Shown: positions 51,472-59,273, counted from the stretch's first letter. The stretch: DNA of 64,000 bases from Actinomadura nitritigenes (GCF_017573545.1 NZ_JAGEOK010000018.1:124001-188000); one strand, 5' to 3'. Notes: generated by a model from the letters alone, not told the origin. Numbers and translations: made by a program.

Positions 51472-52082
51472 CGAGGCCCGTGGTGTGCGCGGCGCTCGGC
51501 ATCGAGGCCCGGGCGCTCGCGCACGGCGGCCCGCCGGTCGCGAAGGTGCACGCCGAGGCCCGCCGGTACGCCGCGCGGGGCGACCTCGTCGCGCTGATCG
51601 GGCACGCCGGGCACGAGGAGGTCGAGGGCACGCTCGGCGAGGCGCCGCGGTCCACGGTGCTCGTGCAGACCCCCGCCGACGCCGCGGAGATCACCCGGCG
51701 GTTCCCGGACGCGCGGGGCCCGCACACCGACGACATCTGCTCCGCCACCACCAACCGCGAGCGCGCCGTGACCCACGTCGCCCGCGAGGCTGACCTCGTG
51801 CTCGTCGTCGGGTCGGCCAACTCCTCCGACTCCCGCCGCCTCGTCGAGGTGGCCGAGCAGGCCGGCGCGCCCGCCCTGCTGATCGACGGCCCGGCCGACG
51901 TCCCGCTCGACCGGCTCCGCGACGCCCGCACCGTCGGCGTCACCGGCGGCGCGTCCGCGCCGCCCGCCGTGCTCGACGCGGTCGTCGCCGCGCTGCGCGG
52001 CCTCGGCCCCGCCGACCTGGCCGAACGCGCGGTCACGGTGGAGACCACCGAGTTCACCTTGCCGAAGGAGGTCCGACCCTAA
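51468..52082 (+). CDS. Hybrid gene: HpnG-like start fused to truncated IspH
   Basis: A 204-residue open frame. Residues 1-22 (RPVVCAALGIEARALAHGG) look like the start of HpnG-type nucleosidases, the family expected between shc and hpnH. From residue 24 on it is IspH: VAKVHAEARRYA, LIGHAGHEEVEGTLGEAP, DDICSATTN, GSANSSDSRRLVEVAEQAG. The first about 115 residues of IspH are missing, including two of the three Fe-S cysteines (only Cys91 remains). About 28 residues around the SQTTLSVDET segment are missing at residue 73/74. It cannot be a normal HpnG or IspH. It is held by GTGA and TAATG overlaps with shc and hpnH, so the frame is preserved. Function is unknown; it may be a remnant kept for coupling. 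Confidence 0.75.
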   Translation: MTRPVVCAALGIEARALAHGGPPVAKVHAEARRYAARGDLVALIGHAGHEEVEGTLGEAPRSTVLVQTPADAAEITRRFPDARGPHTDDICSATTNRERAVTHVAREADLVLVVGSANSSDSRRLVEVAEQAGAPALLIDGPADVPLDRLRDARTVGVTGGASAPPAVLDAVVAALRGLGPADLAERAVTVETTEFTLPKEVRP

Positions 52083-53086
52083 TGCCGATGCCACTGCGCC
52101 AGAGCGTCCGCGTCGCGTCGCACATCATGAGCAACAAGGTGCGCGGCAAGGACAAGTTCCCGCTCATCATGGAGCTCGAACCGCTGTTCGCCTGCAACCT
52201 CAAGTGCGCGGGCTGCGGCAAGATCCAGCACCCCGCCGACGTGCTGAAGCGGCGCATGCCGGTCGAGCAGGCCGTCGCCGCGGTCAAGGAGTGCGGCGCC
52301 CCGATGGTGTCGATCGCCGGCGGCGAGCCGCTGATGCACCCGCAGATCGGCGAGCTCGTCGAGGAGCTGGTCGGGATGAAGAAGTTCGTCTTCCTGTGCA
52401 CGAACGCGCTGCTCGTCCCGAAGAAGCTCGACAGGTTCAAGCCGTCGCCCTACTTCGCCTTCACCGTGCACATCGACGGCCTGCAGGAACGGCACGACGA
52501 GTCCGTCTGCAAGGAGGGCGTGTTCGAGGAGGCCGTCGCCGCGGTCAAGCTGATCAAGGAGCGCGGGTTCCGCGTCACCACCAACACCACGTTCTTCAAC
52601 ACCGACACCCCGCAGACCGTCATCGACGTGCTGAACTACCTCAACGACGATCTGCAGGTCGACGAGATGATGCTCTCGCCCGGCTACGCCTACGACAAGG
52701 CGCCCGACCAGGAGCACTTCCTCGGCGTCCAGGAGACCCGCGAGCTGTTCAGGAAGGCGTTCGCCGACGGCAACCGCAAGCGGTGGCGGCTGAACCACTC
52801 GCCGCTCTTCCTCGACTTCCTCGAAGGCAAGGCCGACTTCGGCTGCACCGCCTGGGCGATCCCGTCCTACTCCCTCTTCGGCTGGCAGCGCCCCTGCTAC
52901 CTGATGTCGGACGGCTACGCGCAGACCTATCGGGAACTGCTCGACGAGACCGACTGGGAGTCCTACGGCCGGGGCCGCGACCCGCGCTGCGCGAACTGCA
53001 TGGCGCACTGCGGCTACGAGCCGACCGCGGTGTTCACGACGCTCGGCTCCCTGAAGCAGTCACTGCGCGCCCTGCGCGAGAACTAG
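52082..53086 (+). CDS. hpnH: Adenosyl-hopene transferase HpnH (radical SAM)
   Basis: A 334-residue radical SAM enzyme. The cluster motif CNLKCAGCGK near residue 38 is CxxxCxxC, followed by SIAGGEPLMHPQ. A C-terminal Cys-containing region is RCANCMAHCGYEPTAVF. HpnH adds a 5'-deoxyadenosyl group to hopene, the first side-chain step of C35 hopanoids. The next enzyme, HpnG, would remove adenine, but its gene is broken in the preceding hybrid. The ATG overlaps the hybrid's stop as TAATG. Confidence 0.94.
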   Translation: MPMPLRQSVRVASHIMSNKVRGKDKFPLIMELEPLFACNLKCAGCGKIQHPADVLKRRMPVEQAVAAVKECGAPMVSIAGGEPLMHPQIGELVEELVGMKKFVFLCTNALLVPKKLDRFKPSPYFAFTVHIDGLQERHDESVCKEGVFEEAVAAVKLIKERGFRVTTNTTFFNTDTPQTVIDVLNYLNDDLQVDEMMLSPGYAYDKAPDQEHFLGVQETRELFRKAFADGNRKRWRLNHSPLFLDFLEGKADFGCTAWAIPSYSLFGWQRPCYLMSDGYAQTYRELLDETDWESYGRGRDPRCANCMAHCGYEPTAVFTTLGSLKQSLRALREN

Positions 53087-53097
53087 CCGCGCACGAC

Positions 53098-53136
53098 GCC
53101 CGGCGGGCCGTTCCGCTGCGGAACGGCCCGCCGGGC
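53098..53136. terminator. Strong bidirectional terminator after hopanoid operon
   Basis: An 18-bp perfect stem (53098-53115 with 53119-53136) has a 3-base loop. It lies 12 bp after hpnH and 7 bp beyond the 3' end of the convergent sigma factor gene. It closes the operon at this point. Confidence 0.88.
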
Positions 53137-53142
53137 ATCGCC

Positions 53143-54003
53143 TCACGCCCCTGAAGGGCCCGCAGGGTCGGCCTCGTACATCCGCTCGCGCAGGAGGCGC
53201 AGCGTCCCGGCGAGCAGCCGCGAGACGTGCATCTGGGAGATCCCGAGCTCCTGCGCGATCTGCGACTGGGTCTTGTTGCCGAAGAAGCGCAGCAGCAGGA
53301 TCGTCCGCTCCCGCTCCGGCAGCTCCGCCAGCAGGACGTGCAGGGTCTCGCCGTCGACGACGTGCTGCAGCGCGGAGTCCTCGGCGCCGAGCCGCTCCAC
53401 GAGCGGGCTCGCCTCGGTCTCGCCGTCGCCGCCGCCGTCGAGGGACAGTGGTCGGTAGGACTCCCACGCCAGCACGGCGTCGGTGACCTCCTCCGCGTCG
53501 ACGCCCAGGATCGCGGCGAGTTCACCGGGCGTGGGGGAGCGGCCGTGCTCCTGCAGGAAGCGCTGGGTGGCGCGCTGCAACCGCGGGCGCAGTTCCTGGA
53601 TGCGGCGGGAGACGCGGATGCCCCACGTCCGGTCCCGGAAGTAGCGGCGGACCTCCCCGAGCACCATCGGGTAGGCGTAGACGAAGAACTCGCCCCGCTC
53701 GGGATCGAACCGGTTGATCGCGTTGACGAGGCCGAGGTAGGCGACCTGCACCAGGTCCTCCACCGGCTCTCCCCGGTGGGCGTAGCGGTGCGCGACCCGC
53801 CGCACCATCGGCGCGTGCATCCGGACGAGCGCCGCGCGCAACTCCTCCTTGCGGGCGGCGCCCACGCCAGGCCGGCGCATCTCCATCAGCAGCGCCTCGG
53901 CGCACTGCTCCGCCGGGCCGTCCTCCGCACGGGGCGCGGGCACGGCCGCTCTCGCTGGGGATCCCAGACCGATCACCTCCTGTCGACGCCGGAACCGGCT
54001 CAC
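53143..54003 (-). CDS. RNA polymerase sigma factor, SigB/SigF type
   Basis: A 286-residue group 3 sigma factor. Region 2 includes VEDLVQVAYLGLVNAINRFDPERGEFFVYAYPMVLGEVRRYFRD, region 3 WGIRVSRRIQELRPRL, and region 4 ERERTILLLRFFGNKTQSQIAQELGISQMHVSRLL. It belongs to the stress/development sigma factors usually governed by anti-sigma kinase and STAS partner switching; no such gene is adjacent. The GTG at 54003 is the longest start. A start closer to VPAPRAEDG is possible because conservation begins later. The upstream region contains GGGTAT, a SigB-type -10 box. Confidence 0.9.
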   Translation of the reverse strand: MSRFRRRQEVIGLGSPARAAVPAPRAEDGPAEQCAEALLMEMRRPGVGAARKEELRAALVRMHAPMVRRVAHRYAHRGEPVEDLVQVAYLGLVNAINRFDPERGEFFVYAYPMVLGEVRRYFRDRTWGIRVSRRIQELRPRLQRATQRFLQEHGRSPTPGELAAILGVDAEEVTDAVLAWESYRPLSLDGGGDGETEASPLVERLGAEDSALQHVVDGETLHVLLAELPERERTILLLRFFGNKTQSQIAQELGISQMHVSRLLAGTLRLLRERMYEADPAGPSGA

Positions 54004-54179
54004 CGGAGACCCATTTACATCGCCTCACGATACAAATACCCGGCCTCACGCTTCCGACACAGCCCTGACCGCCCACCCGCCCGCCATCAGCCCCGAAAAG
54101 CGCCATCCCACGCCCCTGCGAAGCAGCGCAGCAGACCAATGAAGAGATCCGTGGCACAGCGCGGTCCATGAAGCGGCGT

Positions 54180-54199
54180 GCTGCGCGAAACAGCGCAGC
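54180..54199. terminator. Hairpin after MFS gene
   Basis: GCTGCGC (54180-54186) pairs with GCGCAGC (54193-54199) around a GAAACA loop, 15 bp past the MFS stop on the minus strand. The rest of 54004-54213 shows no gene. Confidence 0.6.
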
Positions 54200-54213
54200 G
54201 CGGGTCACCGGGG

Positions 54214-55617
54214 TCAGCGTGGCCGGGCGGGGGCGGTGTCGTGGCGGAGGGCGAGCGTGATCGGCGCGGTGGCCGCGACGGCGGCGACGGCGAGCCCCAG
54301 GGCGGTCCGGAAGCCCGTGGCGAACGCCGCGCCGGCCAGGAGCGGGCCGAACACCGCGACGCCCGCGGACGAGCCGACCTGGCGGCCGGTGTTGAACGCG
54401 GCGGTCGCGGCCCCGGTGAGCGCGGCGGGGACCGACTCGACCAGCCGCGTCGTCATCGCGGCGACGACGATGCCCGCGCCGAGGCCCGCCGGGGTCATGG
54501 CCAGCAGCATCGGCCACTCCTGCGGCAGCGGCCCCACGGCCAGGATCGCCGCGACGGCGCCGCCGAACAGCAGTTCCCCGGCCAGCAGTGCGGCGGTGGT
54601 GCCGAAGCGGGCGAGCAGCGACGGCGTCACCAGGTTGCCGAGCGCGATCAGCCCGGTGAACGGCAGGAACGACAGCCCGGCCACCAGCGGGGGCTCTCCC
54701 TTCACGTCCTGGAGCAGCAGGCTCAGCGCGAACATCACCCCGTAGAAGGTGAAGTTGAACAGCATGCCGAGCACGGTCGTGCCCGAGAAGCCCGCGCGCC
54801 GGAAGAGCCCGAGCGGCAGCAGCGGGTCGGCGGCCCGGCGCTCCGCGAGGACGAAGGCCGCGAGCCCCGCCGCGAAGACCCCGCCTGCCGCCAGTACAGC
54901 CGGGTGCGTCCAGCCCAGGTGCGGGCCCTCGATCATGCCGAAGACCAGGCCCGCGATCGCGGCGCCCGCGGTGAGCTGGCCGCCGAGGTCCAGCCGGCGG
55001 GGACGCGCCGGGACCGCGCCGACCCGGGCCAGCGCCACCGCGGCCGCCGCCGTCCCGAGCACCGCGTTGACGAGGAACACCGCCCGCCACCCGGCCGCCG
55101 CGATCAGCACCCCGCCGACCAGCGGCCCGGCCGCCAGGCCGACCCCGCCGGTCGCGCCCCAGACGGCCACCGCGCGGGCCCGCCCGGCGGCTCCCCGCGC
55201 ACCGGACGTCGCCAGCGTCAGCGAACTCGGCAGCAGCAGCGCGGCGCCTGCTCCCATTGCGAGCTGGGCTGCGATCAGCACCGGGACGGCCCCGGCGGCG
55301 GCCGCGACGGCGGACGCGGGCGCGACGACGGCCAGGCCCGCGAGGAAGACCCGGCGGGCACCGAGGGCGTCCGCCAGTGCTCCCGCGCTGATCAGCCCGG
55401 CCGCCAGCGTCAGCGTGTAGGCGTTGACGATCCATTCCCCGGCCGCAGGCCCTCCGTGCAGCGCGCGCAGCATCGTCGGTAGCGCGAGCGTCACGATCGT
55501 GGTGCCGAGGAACACCATGAACGCCGCCGCCGAGCCCGCCGCCAGCGCGGCCCGGTCCCCTCTCCCGGCCTCCTGTTCGGTGCCCTGCAGCGGCTTCACC
55601 TGCGTCTTCGTCTTCAT
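54214..55617 (-). CDS. MFS transporter, DHA2 (drug efflux) type
   Basis: A 467-residue membrane transporter. The helix 1 region is FMVFLGTTIVTLALPTMLRAL, motif A is GALADALGARRVFLAGL, and motif C is GLAAGPLVGGVLIAAAGWRAVF. About 14 hydrophobic segments are present. The ATG at 55617 follows GGAGGGG. It is divergent from a TetR gene, with two palindromes between, the classic layout of a drug-efflux pump and its repressor. Substrate unknown. Confidence 0.9.
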   Translation of the reverse strand: MKTKTQVKPLQGTEQEAGRGDRAALAAGSAAAFMVFLGTTIVTLALPTMLRALHGGPAAGEWIVNAYTLTLAAGLISAGALADALGARRVFLAGLAVVAPASAVAAAAGAVPVLIAAQLAMGAGAALLLPSSLTLATSGARGAAGRARAVAVWGATGGVGLAAGPLVGGVLIAAAGWRAVFLVNAVLGTAAAAVALARVGAVPARPRRLDLGGQLTAGAAIAGLVFGMIEGPHLGWTHPAVLAAGGVFAAGLAAFVLAERRAADPLLPLGLFRRAGFSGTTVLGMLFNFTFYGVMFALSLLLQDVKGEPPLVAGLSFLPFTGLIALGNLVTPSLLARFGTTAALLAGELLFGGAVAAILAVGPLPQEWPMLLAMTPAGLGAGIVVAAMTTRLVESVPAALTGAATAAFNTGRQVGSSAGVAVFGPLLAGAAFATGFRTALGLAVAAVAATAPITLALRHDTAPARPR

Positions 55618-55630
55618 GGGCACCCCTCCA

Positions 55631-55688
55631 GCAACCGGACGCACCTCGTCCAGTTGCAGACGCTAACACAAGCGGACGACGGTCGTCC
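55631..55688. promoter_or_regulatory. Two palindromic operators between MFS pump and TetR genes
   Basis: The first is an 11-bp-arm inverted repeat with one mismatch and a 5-bp centre (55631-55657, arm GCAACCGGACG). The second is GGACGAC-G-GTCGTCC (55674-55688), perfect. Both lie in the 115-bp divergent region and share a GGACG core, so one TetR protein could bind both. Confidence 0.65.
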
Positions 55689-55732
55689 ATTTAACTGGAG
55701 GGCGCCCGTCCGTTTGCTGGTAGATTGGTGCC

Positions 55733-56362
55733 ATGGACGTGACCTGGCCCGCCGTGGACCGGCTGCTGGACGACGGGACCGGGCACCGGCCCCGCGCCGA
55801 TGCCCGCCGCAACGTGGAACGCCTGGTGGCGGCGGCCCATGAGGCCGCCCGCGAGGCCGGTTCGGAGATCACCGCGCACGACATCGCGCGCCGCGCCGGC
55901 GTCGGGATCGGCACCTTCTACCGCCGCGTCGGCTCGCTGGAGGACCTGCTGAAGGCCGTCCTGGACGAGCTGATCGGCGAGATCATCGCGTCCGCCGACG
56001 CCTGTCTGGCCGCCGACGACCCGTGGGAGGGCTTCCGCGCGTTCGCCGCGTCCTACATCCGCCGCCGCAACGAGCTGTGCGACATCAACGAGGCGCTCGG
56101 CAACGTCCTCGACCACTCCCGCGCCGACCTGCGCGACCGCATCCGCAGGCTGGTCGAGCGGGCGCAGGAGGCGGGCGCCGTGCGTACCGACGTCATGTGG
56201 ACCGACGTGGCGTTCCTGCTGGTCTCCGCGGCGACGGGGCCGCACACGCTCGGCCTGCGGGCTGGCGAGGAGCAGTGGGACCGCAACCTGCACGTCATCC
56301 TGGACGGCCTGCGCGCCCCCGGCTCAGGCGACCTGCCGGGCGAGCCCCCGCGGGCACCCTGA
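55733..56362 (+). CDS. TetR family transcriptional regulator
   Basis: A 209-residue regulator. The HTH is ITAHDIARRAGVGIGTFYRRVGSLEDLL at about residues 45-72, and the C-terminal domain resembles SbtR-like TetR proteins (LVERAQEAGAVRTDVMWTDVAFLLVS). The ATG has no strong ribosome binding site, and a TAGATT box lies close upstream, so it may be leaderless. It is divergent from the MFS pump gene and is its likely repressor. Confidence 0.88.
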   Translation: MDVTWPAVDRLLDDGTGHRPRADARRNVERLVAAAHEAAREAGSEITAHDIARRAGVGIGTFYRRVGSLEDLLKAVLDELIGEIIASADACLAADDPWEGFRAFAASYIRRRNELCDINEALGNVLDHSRADLRDRIRRLVERAQEAGAVRTDVMWTDVAFLLVSAATGPHTLGLRAGEEQWDRNLHVILDGLRAPGSGDLPGEPPRAP

Positions 56363-56515
56363 CAGGCGTCAGGTCAGCACCGCGCCGGGGGAGACGGCGC
56401 CGGCCCAGCCCGTCGGCGAGCGCCTTGGCGGACTGGCCAAGGCGCCGCGCCCTCGCCATTCGCCGCCCAGCCACGTCACACCTGACAACGCGCCCCCACT
56501 GAGAGCCAAACCGGT

Positions 56516-56770
56516 GGAAGCCCAGCAACGCCAGCCACGAGGGGGCAAGGGGCGAAGCCCCAAGACCACCCGCCAAGCAGAGGAAGCCCAGCAACCTCAG
56601 CCACGAGGGGGCAAGGGGCGAAGCCCCAAGACCGCTCACCAGGCAGAAGAGGCCCACAACCTTAGCCACGAGGGGGCAAGGGGCGAAGCCCCAAGACCAC
56701 CCGCCAAGCAGAGGAAGCCCAGCAACCCCAGCCACAAGGGGGCAAGGGGCGAAGCCCCAGAAAACAGAAG
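56516..56770. repeat. About four copies of a 66-bp tandem repeat with hairpins
   Basis: A unit of about 66 bp is repeated nearly four times; the third copy is about 1 bp short. Each copy contains GGGGC-GAA-GCCCC, centred in 56549-56561, 56615-56627, 56680-56692 and 56746-56758. Both strands stay open as low-complexity frames, but the odd-length copy shifts the frame, so coding is unlikely. The array lies between the TetR gene and the 3' end of the tRNA cluster, with no other gene in 56363-56928. Confidence 0.85.
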
Positions 56771-56818
56771 CGGCGCAAGGAGAAAGGTCGCCACGGACCG
56801 CAACCACAAGGGGGGCGT

Positions 56819-56864
56819 GGGGGGCGGAGCCCCCCACATCGGGGGTCCGGGGGTCGCCCCCCGG
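56819..56864. terminator. Two GC-rich hairpins downstream of tRNA cluster
   Basis: GGGGGGC-GGA-GCCCCCC (56819-56835) and CCGGGGG-N4-CCCCCGG (56847-56864) lie 65-110 bp past the tRNA-Val 3' end. A third hairpin, CCCGCG-N5-CGCGGG, is at 56890-56906. Together they probably end tRNA operon transcription. Confidence 0.55.
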
Positions 56865-56928
56865 GTCAACACGAAGAGGGAGTGGCCGGCCCGCGCTCTC
56901 CGCGGGCACACCACTCCCAACTCCATCG

Positions 56929-57000
56929 TGGGCGATACTGGGATTGAACCAGTGACCTCTACCGTGTCAAGGTAGCGCTCTCCCACTGAGCTAATCGCCC
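56929..57000 (-). tRNA. tRNA-Val (anticodon GAC)
   Basis: A 72-base cloverleaf. The acceptor stem GGGCGAT pairs with ATCGCCC, discriminator A. The D stem is GCTC/GAGC, the anticodon arm CTACC-TTGACAC-GGTAG, the T arm ACTGG-TTCAATC-CCAGT. CCA is not encoded. It is the last of three tRNAs in one transcript. Confidence 0.95.
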
Positions 57001-57035
57001 GTGCACGTGGTCTCCGGGGGGAGTCACGGCGGTTG

Positions 57036-57106
57036 AGGTGGAGACGGGATTTGAACCCGTGTACACGGCTTTGCAGGCCGTTGCCTCGCCTCTCGGCCAC
57101 TCCACC
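57036..57106 (-). tRNA. tRNA-Cys (anticodon GCA)
   Basis: A 71-base cloverleaf. The acceptor stem GGTGGAG pairs with CTCCACC, with the U discriminator expected of tRNA-Cys. The anticodon arm is ACGGC-CTGCAAA-GCCGT and the T arm ACGGG-TTCAAAT-CCCGT. It lies between tRNA-Gly and tRNA-Val. Confidence 0.95.
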
Positions 57107-57146
57107 AGAAGAGACCTTCTGGGTCACAGCCTGAAAGGCCCCTCAG

Positions 57147-57218
57147 AGCGGAAGACGGGATTTGAACCCGCGACCCTCACCTTGGCAAGGTGATGCTCTA
57201 CCCCTGAGCCACTTCCGC
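57147..57218 (-). tRNA. tRNA-Gly (anticodon GCC)
   Basis: A 72-base cloverleaf. The acceptor stem GCGGAAG pairs with CTTCCGC, discriminator U. The D stem is GCTC/GAGC, the anticodon arm TCACC-TTGCCAA-GGTGA, the T arm GCGGG-TTCAAAT-CCCGT (one G-U pair). It is the first of the Gly-Cys-Val cluster. Confidence 0.95.
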
Positions 57219-57262
57219 GTGTGCTGCCCGGTGCCTTGCGGCCCCTTGCGGCGACGGGGAAA

Positions 57263-57291
57263 ACATTAGCGCGTCCGGGGCCGTTACCCAA
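57263..57291 (-). promoter_or_regulatory. tRNA operon promoter
   Basis: On the minus strand TTGGGT (57286-57291) and TAATGT (57263-57268) are separated by 17 bp, about 45 bp before tRNA-Gly. This fits a housekeeping sigma promoter for the three tRNAs. Confidence 0.6.
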
Positions 57292-57364
57292 ACCGGGTTT
57301 CCCGGCGGGGCGCGTCGCGGACGCTTCGATGCGGGTCGAAGGATGCGGCGCCTAGGGTCGGGGT

Positions 57365-58066
57365 ATGGCGGAACTTGCTGTTTCTTCGGACATCGCCCCG
57401 GTGGCGGCGCTGCTGGCCGATCGGGCGCGGGCGGCGATGCTGACGGCTCTGCTGGACGGGCGTCCGCTGGCGGCGGGGGAGTTGGCGCGGACGGCGGGGG
57501 TGAGCGCGCAGACGGCGAGCGCGCATCTGGGGCGGTTGCTGGAGGCCGGGTTCGTCACGGCGGTGAAGCAGGGGCGGCACCGGTACTACCGGCTGCAGAA
57601 CGCGGAGGTGGCGCAGGTGATCGAGGCGCTGTCGCGGATCAGCCCGCCGGTGGAGGTGCGGAGCCTGCGGCAGTCGCGGGACGCGCGGCGGCTGCATGAG
57701 GCGCGCACGTGTTACGACCATCTGGCGGGCGAGGCGGGGGTGGCGCTGTTCGCGGCGCTGGTGGACGGCGGCCTGATCGAGCGGGACGGCGAGGAGTCGT
57801 ACGAGGTCACGGAGAAGGGCGAGGACCGGCTGGGCGCGCTGGGGCTGGACGTGCCGGCGCTGCGGCGGGCGCGCCGCAGGTTCGCGTGGCACTGCCTGGA
57901 CTGGACGGAGCGGCGGCCGCATCTGAACGGGGCGCTGGGCGCGGCACTGACGGACCGGATGATCGAGCTGGGCTGGTTCGAGCGGGGGCGGACGCGGCGG
58001 GCGTTGGAGGTGACGGACGAGGGGCTGCGGGGTCTGGCGGACTCGTTCGGCTGCGTGCTGGTCTGA
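57365..58066 (+). CDS. ArsR-type winged helix regulator
   Basis: A 233-residue protein. An N-terminal ArsR-like winged helix (MLTALLDGRPLAAGELARTAGVSAQTASAHLGRLLEAGFV, then the wing KQGRHRYYRLQN) is followed by a C-terminal region of about 130 residues with repeated winged-helix-like pieces (EVTEKGEDRLGALG; EVTDEGLRGLAD). No metal-binding Cys pair is present, so it probably does not sense arsenite-type metals. It is divergent from the tRNA cluster; no nearby target is evident. Confidence 0.85.
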   Translation: MAELAVSSDIAPVAALLADRARAAMLTALLDGRPLAAGELARTAGVSAQTASAHLGRLLEAGFVTAVKQGRHRYYRLQNAEVAQVIEALSRISPPVEVRSLRQSRDARRLHEARTCYDHLAGEAGVALFAALVDGGLIERDGEESYEVTEKGEDRLGALGLDVPALRRARRRFAWHCLDWTERRPHLNGALGAALTDRMIELGWFERGRTRRALEVTDEGLRGLADSFGCVLV

Positions 58067-58205
58067 TCTCCGATCGCGCCGGGCGGCGCGCGGGGTCCAG
58101 GCCGTAGGGCAAAGGGGTCGGCGCCTCGTCTGAAACCGTTCGCCATGCCGGTTCCTCCCGCTTCGGCGAGATCTGCGGCGTGGCCCGGGGCGCAGGCTCG
58201 GCCGG

Positions 58206-58421
58206 ATGAACTCGAAACCCGTCCCCCGGTGGCCGTACTGTGGGGCCATCGGCTGGGTGGACGCGGACTCCCGGCACGGCGCTCCCGCAGCGGGCGTCCG
58301 GAGCCCCAGGGCGGACGGAGGCCCGCCGCGCTACGGGCGCCGGCACCGCCCGGAGTCCGGTCCGCACCGCGAACGGCGCGAGGCCGGGCTGAAGGCGCCC
58401 GGCCATGGGAGGTGGCTTCGG
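58206..58421 (+). pseudogene. Remnant of pabB (aminodeoxychorismate synthase component I C-terminus)
   Basis: Translated in the pabC frame, this stretch gives PRWPYCGAIGWVDADSRHG, the strongly conserved YCGAIGWVDAD segment of chorismate-binding PabB/TrpE proteins. Further on come RADGGPPRYG and SGPHRERREAGLKA, which match the normal C-terminal end (DSDPxxEWxEaxlKa). The middle is eroded (no VAIRTF segment), and the whole N-terminal catalytic part is absent. Since pabB normally lies directly before pabC in actinomycetes, this is best read as a deleted, decaying pabB. It occupies most of the 355-bp gap 58067-58421. Confidence 0.7.
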
Positions 58422-59273
58422 GTGACGGCGCAGTCCCACGACGGGCGGGCCAGGATCTGGCTGAACGGCGAGATGGTCGATCCGGAGCGGGCCGTGGTGT
58501 CGGTGTTCGACCACGGCATGCTGGTCGGCGACGGCGTCTTCGAGACGGTGAAGGCCTCGCACGGCGAGCCGTTCGCGCTGACCCGGCACCTGCGGCGGCT
58601 GGCGGCGTCGGCGAGGGGTCTGGGGTTGCCGGAGCCCGATCACGACGCGCTCGCGCAGGGGGTGCTGGAGGTGCTGGCGGCGGCGCCGAGGTGGCCGCTG
58701 GCGCGGATCCGGATCACGTTCACGAGCGGTCCGGGGCCGCTGGGCTCGGCCCGCGGCGACGCGGGCCCGACGGTGTCGATCATCGTGGACGAGCAGGCGC
58801 CGTTCCCGGCCACGGCCGACGTCACGGTGGTGCCGTGGCAGCGCAACGAGCGGGGCGCGCTGGCGGGGCTGAAGACGACGTCGTACGCCGACAACGCGCT
58901 GGCGCTCGCCTACGCCAAGGAGCGGGGCGGCGGCGAGGCGATCTTCGGGAACCTCGCGGGGAACCTGTGCGAGGGGACGGGCAGCAACGTGTTCCTCGTC
59001 CGCGGCGGGCGGCTGGTGACGCCGCCGCTGTCGTCGGGCTGCCTGGCCGGGGTCACGCGCGCGCTGGTGCTGGAGTGGTGCGGCGGCGAGGAGGAGGACG
59101 TCCCGCTGGAGGAGTTCTACCGGGCGGAGGAGGCGTTCCTGACGTCGACGACCCGGGACGTCCAGCCGATCCGGGCGGTGGACGGCACCGTCCTGCCCGA
59201 CGCCCCGGGGCCGATCACCGCGAAGGCGATGGAGGCGTTCGCGGCGCGCTCCGCCGAGCTGATGGATCCCTGA
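58422..59273 (+). CDS. pabC: Aminodeoxychorismate lyase-like class IV aminotransferase
   Basis: A 283-residue PLP enzyme of fold type IV. Typical pieces are VSVFDHGMLVGDGVFETVKA, the PLP Lys in GLKTTSYADNALAL, CEGTGSNVFLV and SGCLAGVTRALVLEW. Aminodeoxychorismate lyase makes p-aminobenzoate for folate; D- or branched-chain amino acid aminotransferases share the fold. The pabB remnant just upstream favours the PabC assignment. The GTG at 58422 with GGGAGG upstream is preferred over the longer frame that runs into the remnant. Confidence 0.82.
   Translation: MTAQSHDGRARIWLNGEMVDPERAVVSVFDHGMLVGDGVFETVKASHGEPFALTRHLRRLAASARGLGLPEPDHDALAQGVLEVLAAAPRWPLARIRITFTSGPGPLGSARGDAGPTVSIIVDEQAPFPATADVTVVPWQRNERGALAGLKTTSYADNALALAYAKERGGGEAIFGNLAGNLCEGTGSNVFLVRGGRLVTPPLSSGCLAGVTRALVLEWCGGEEEDVPLEEFYRAEEAFLTSTTRDVQPIRAVDGTVLPDAPGPITAKAMEAFAARSAELMDP

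Noticed and set aside
56516..56770. Possible CRISPR array
   Set aside because: Units are contiguous tandem copies with diverged but related sequence throughout, not identical repeats with unique spacers, and there are no cas genes.
56295..56975. Low-complexity frames on both strands across the 66-bp repeats (GASPLAPSW-type and GGKGRSPKT-type repeats)
   Set aside because: One repeat unit is a base short and breaks the frame, the plus-strand frame runs into the tRNA genes, and there is no ribosome binding site of note.
56929..57218. tRNA cluster as an integration site for a mobile element
   Set aside because: No integrase, no duplicated tRNA 3' end and no abrupt composition change were seen on either side.
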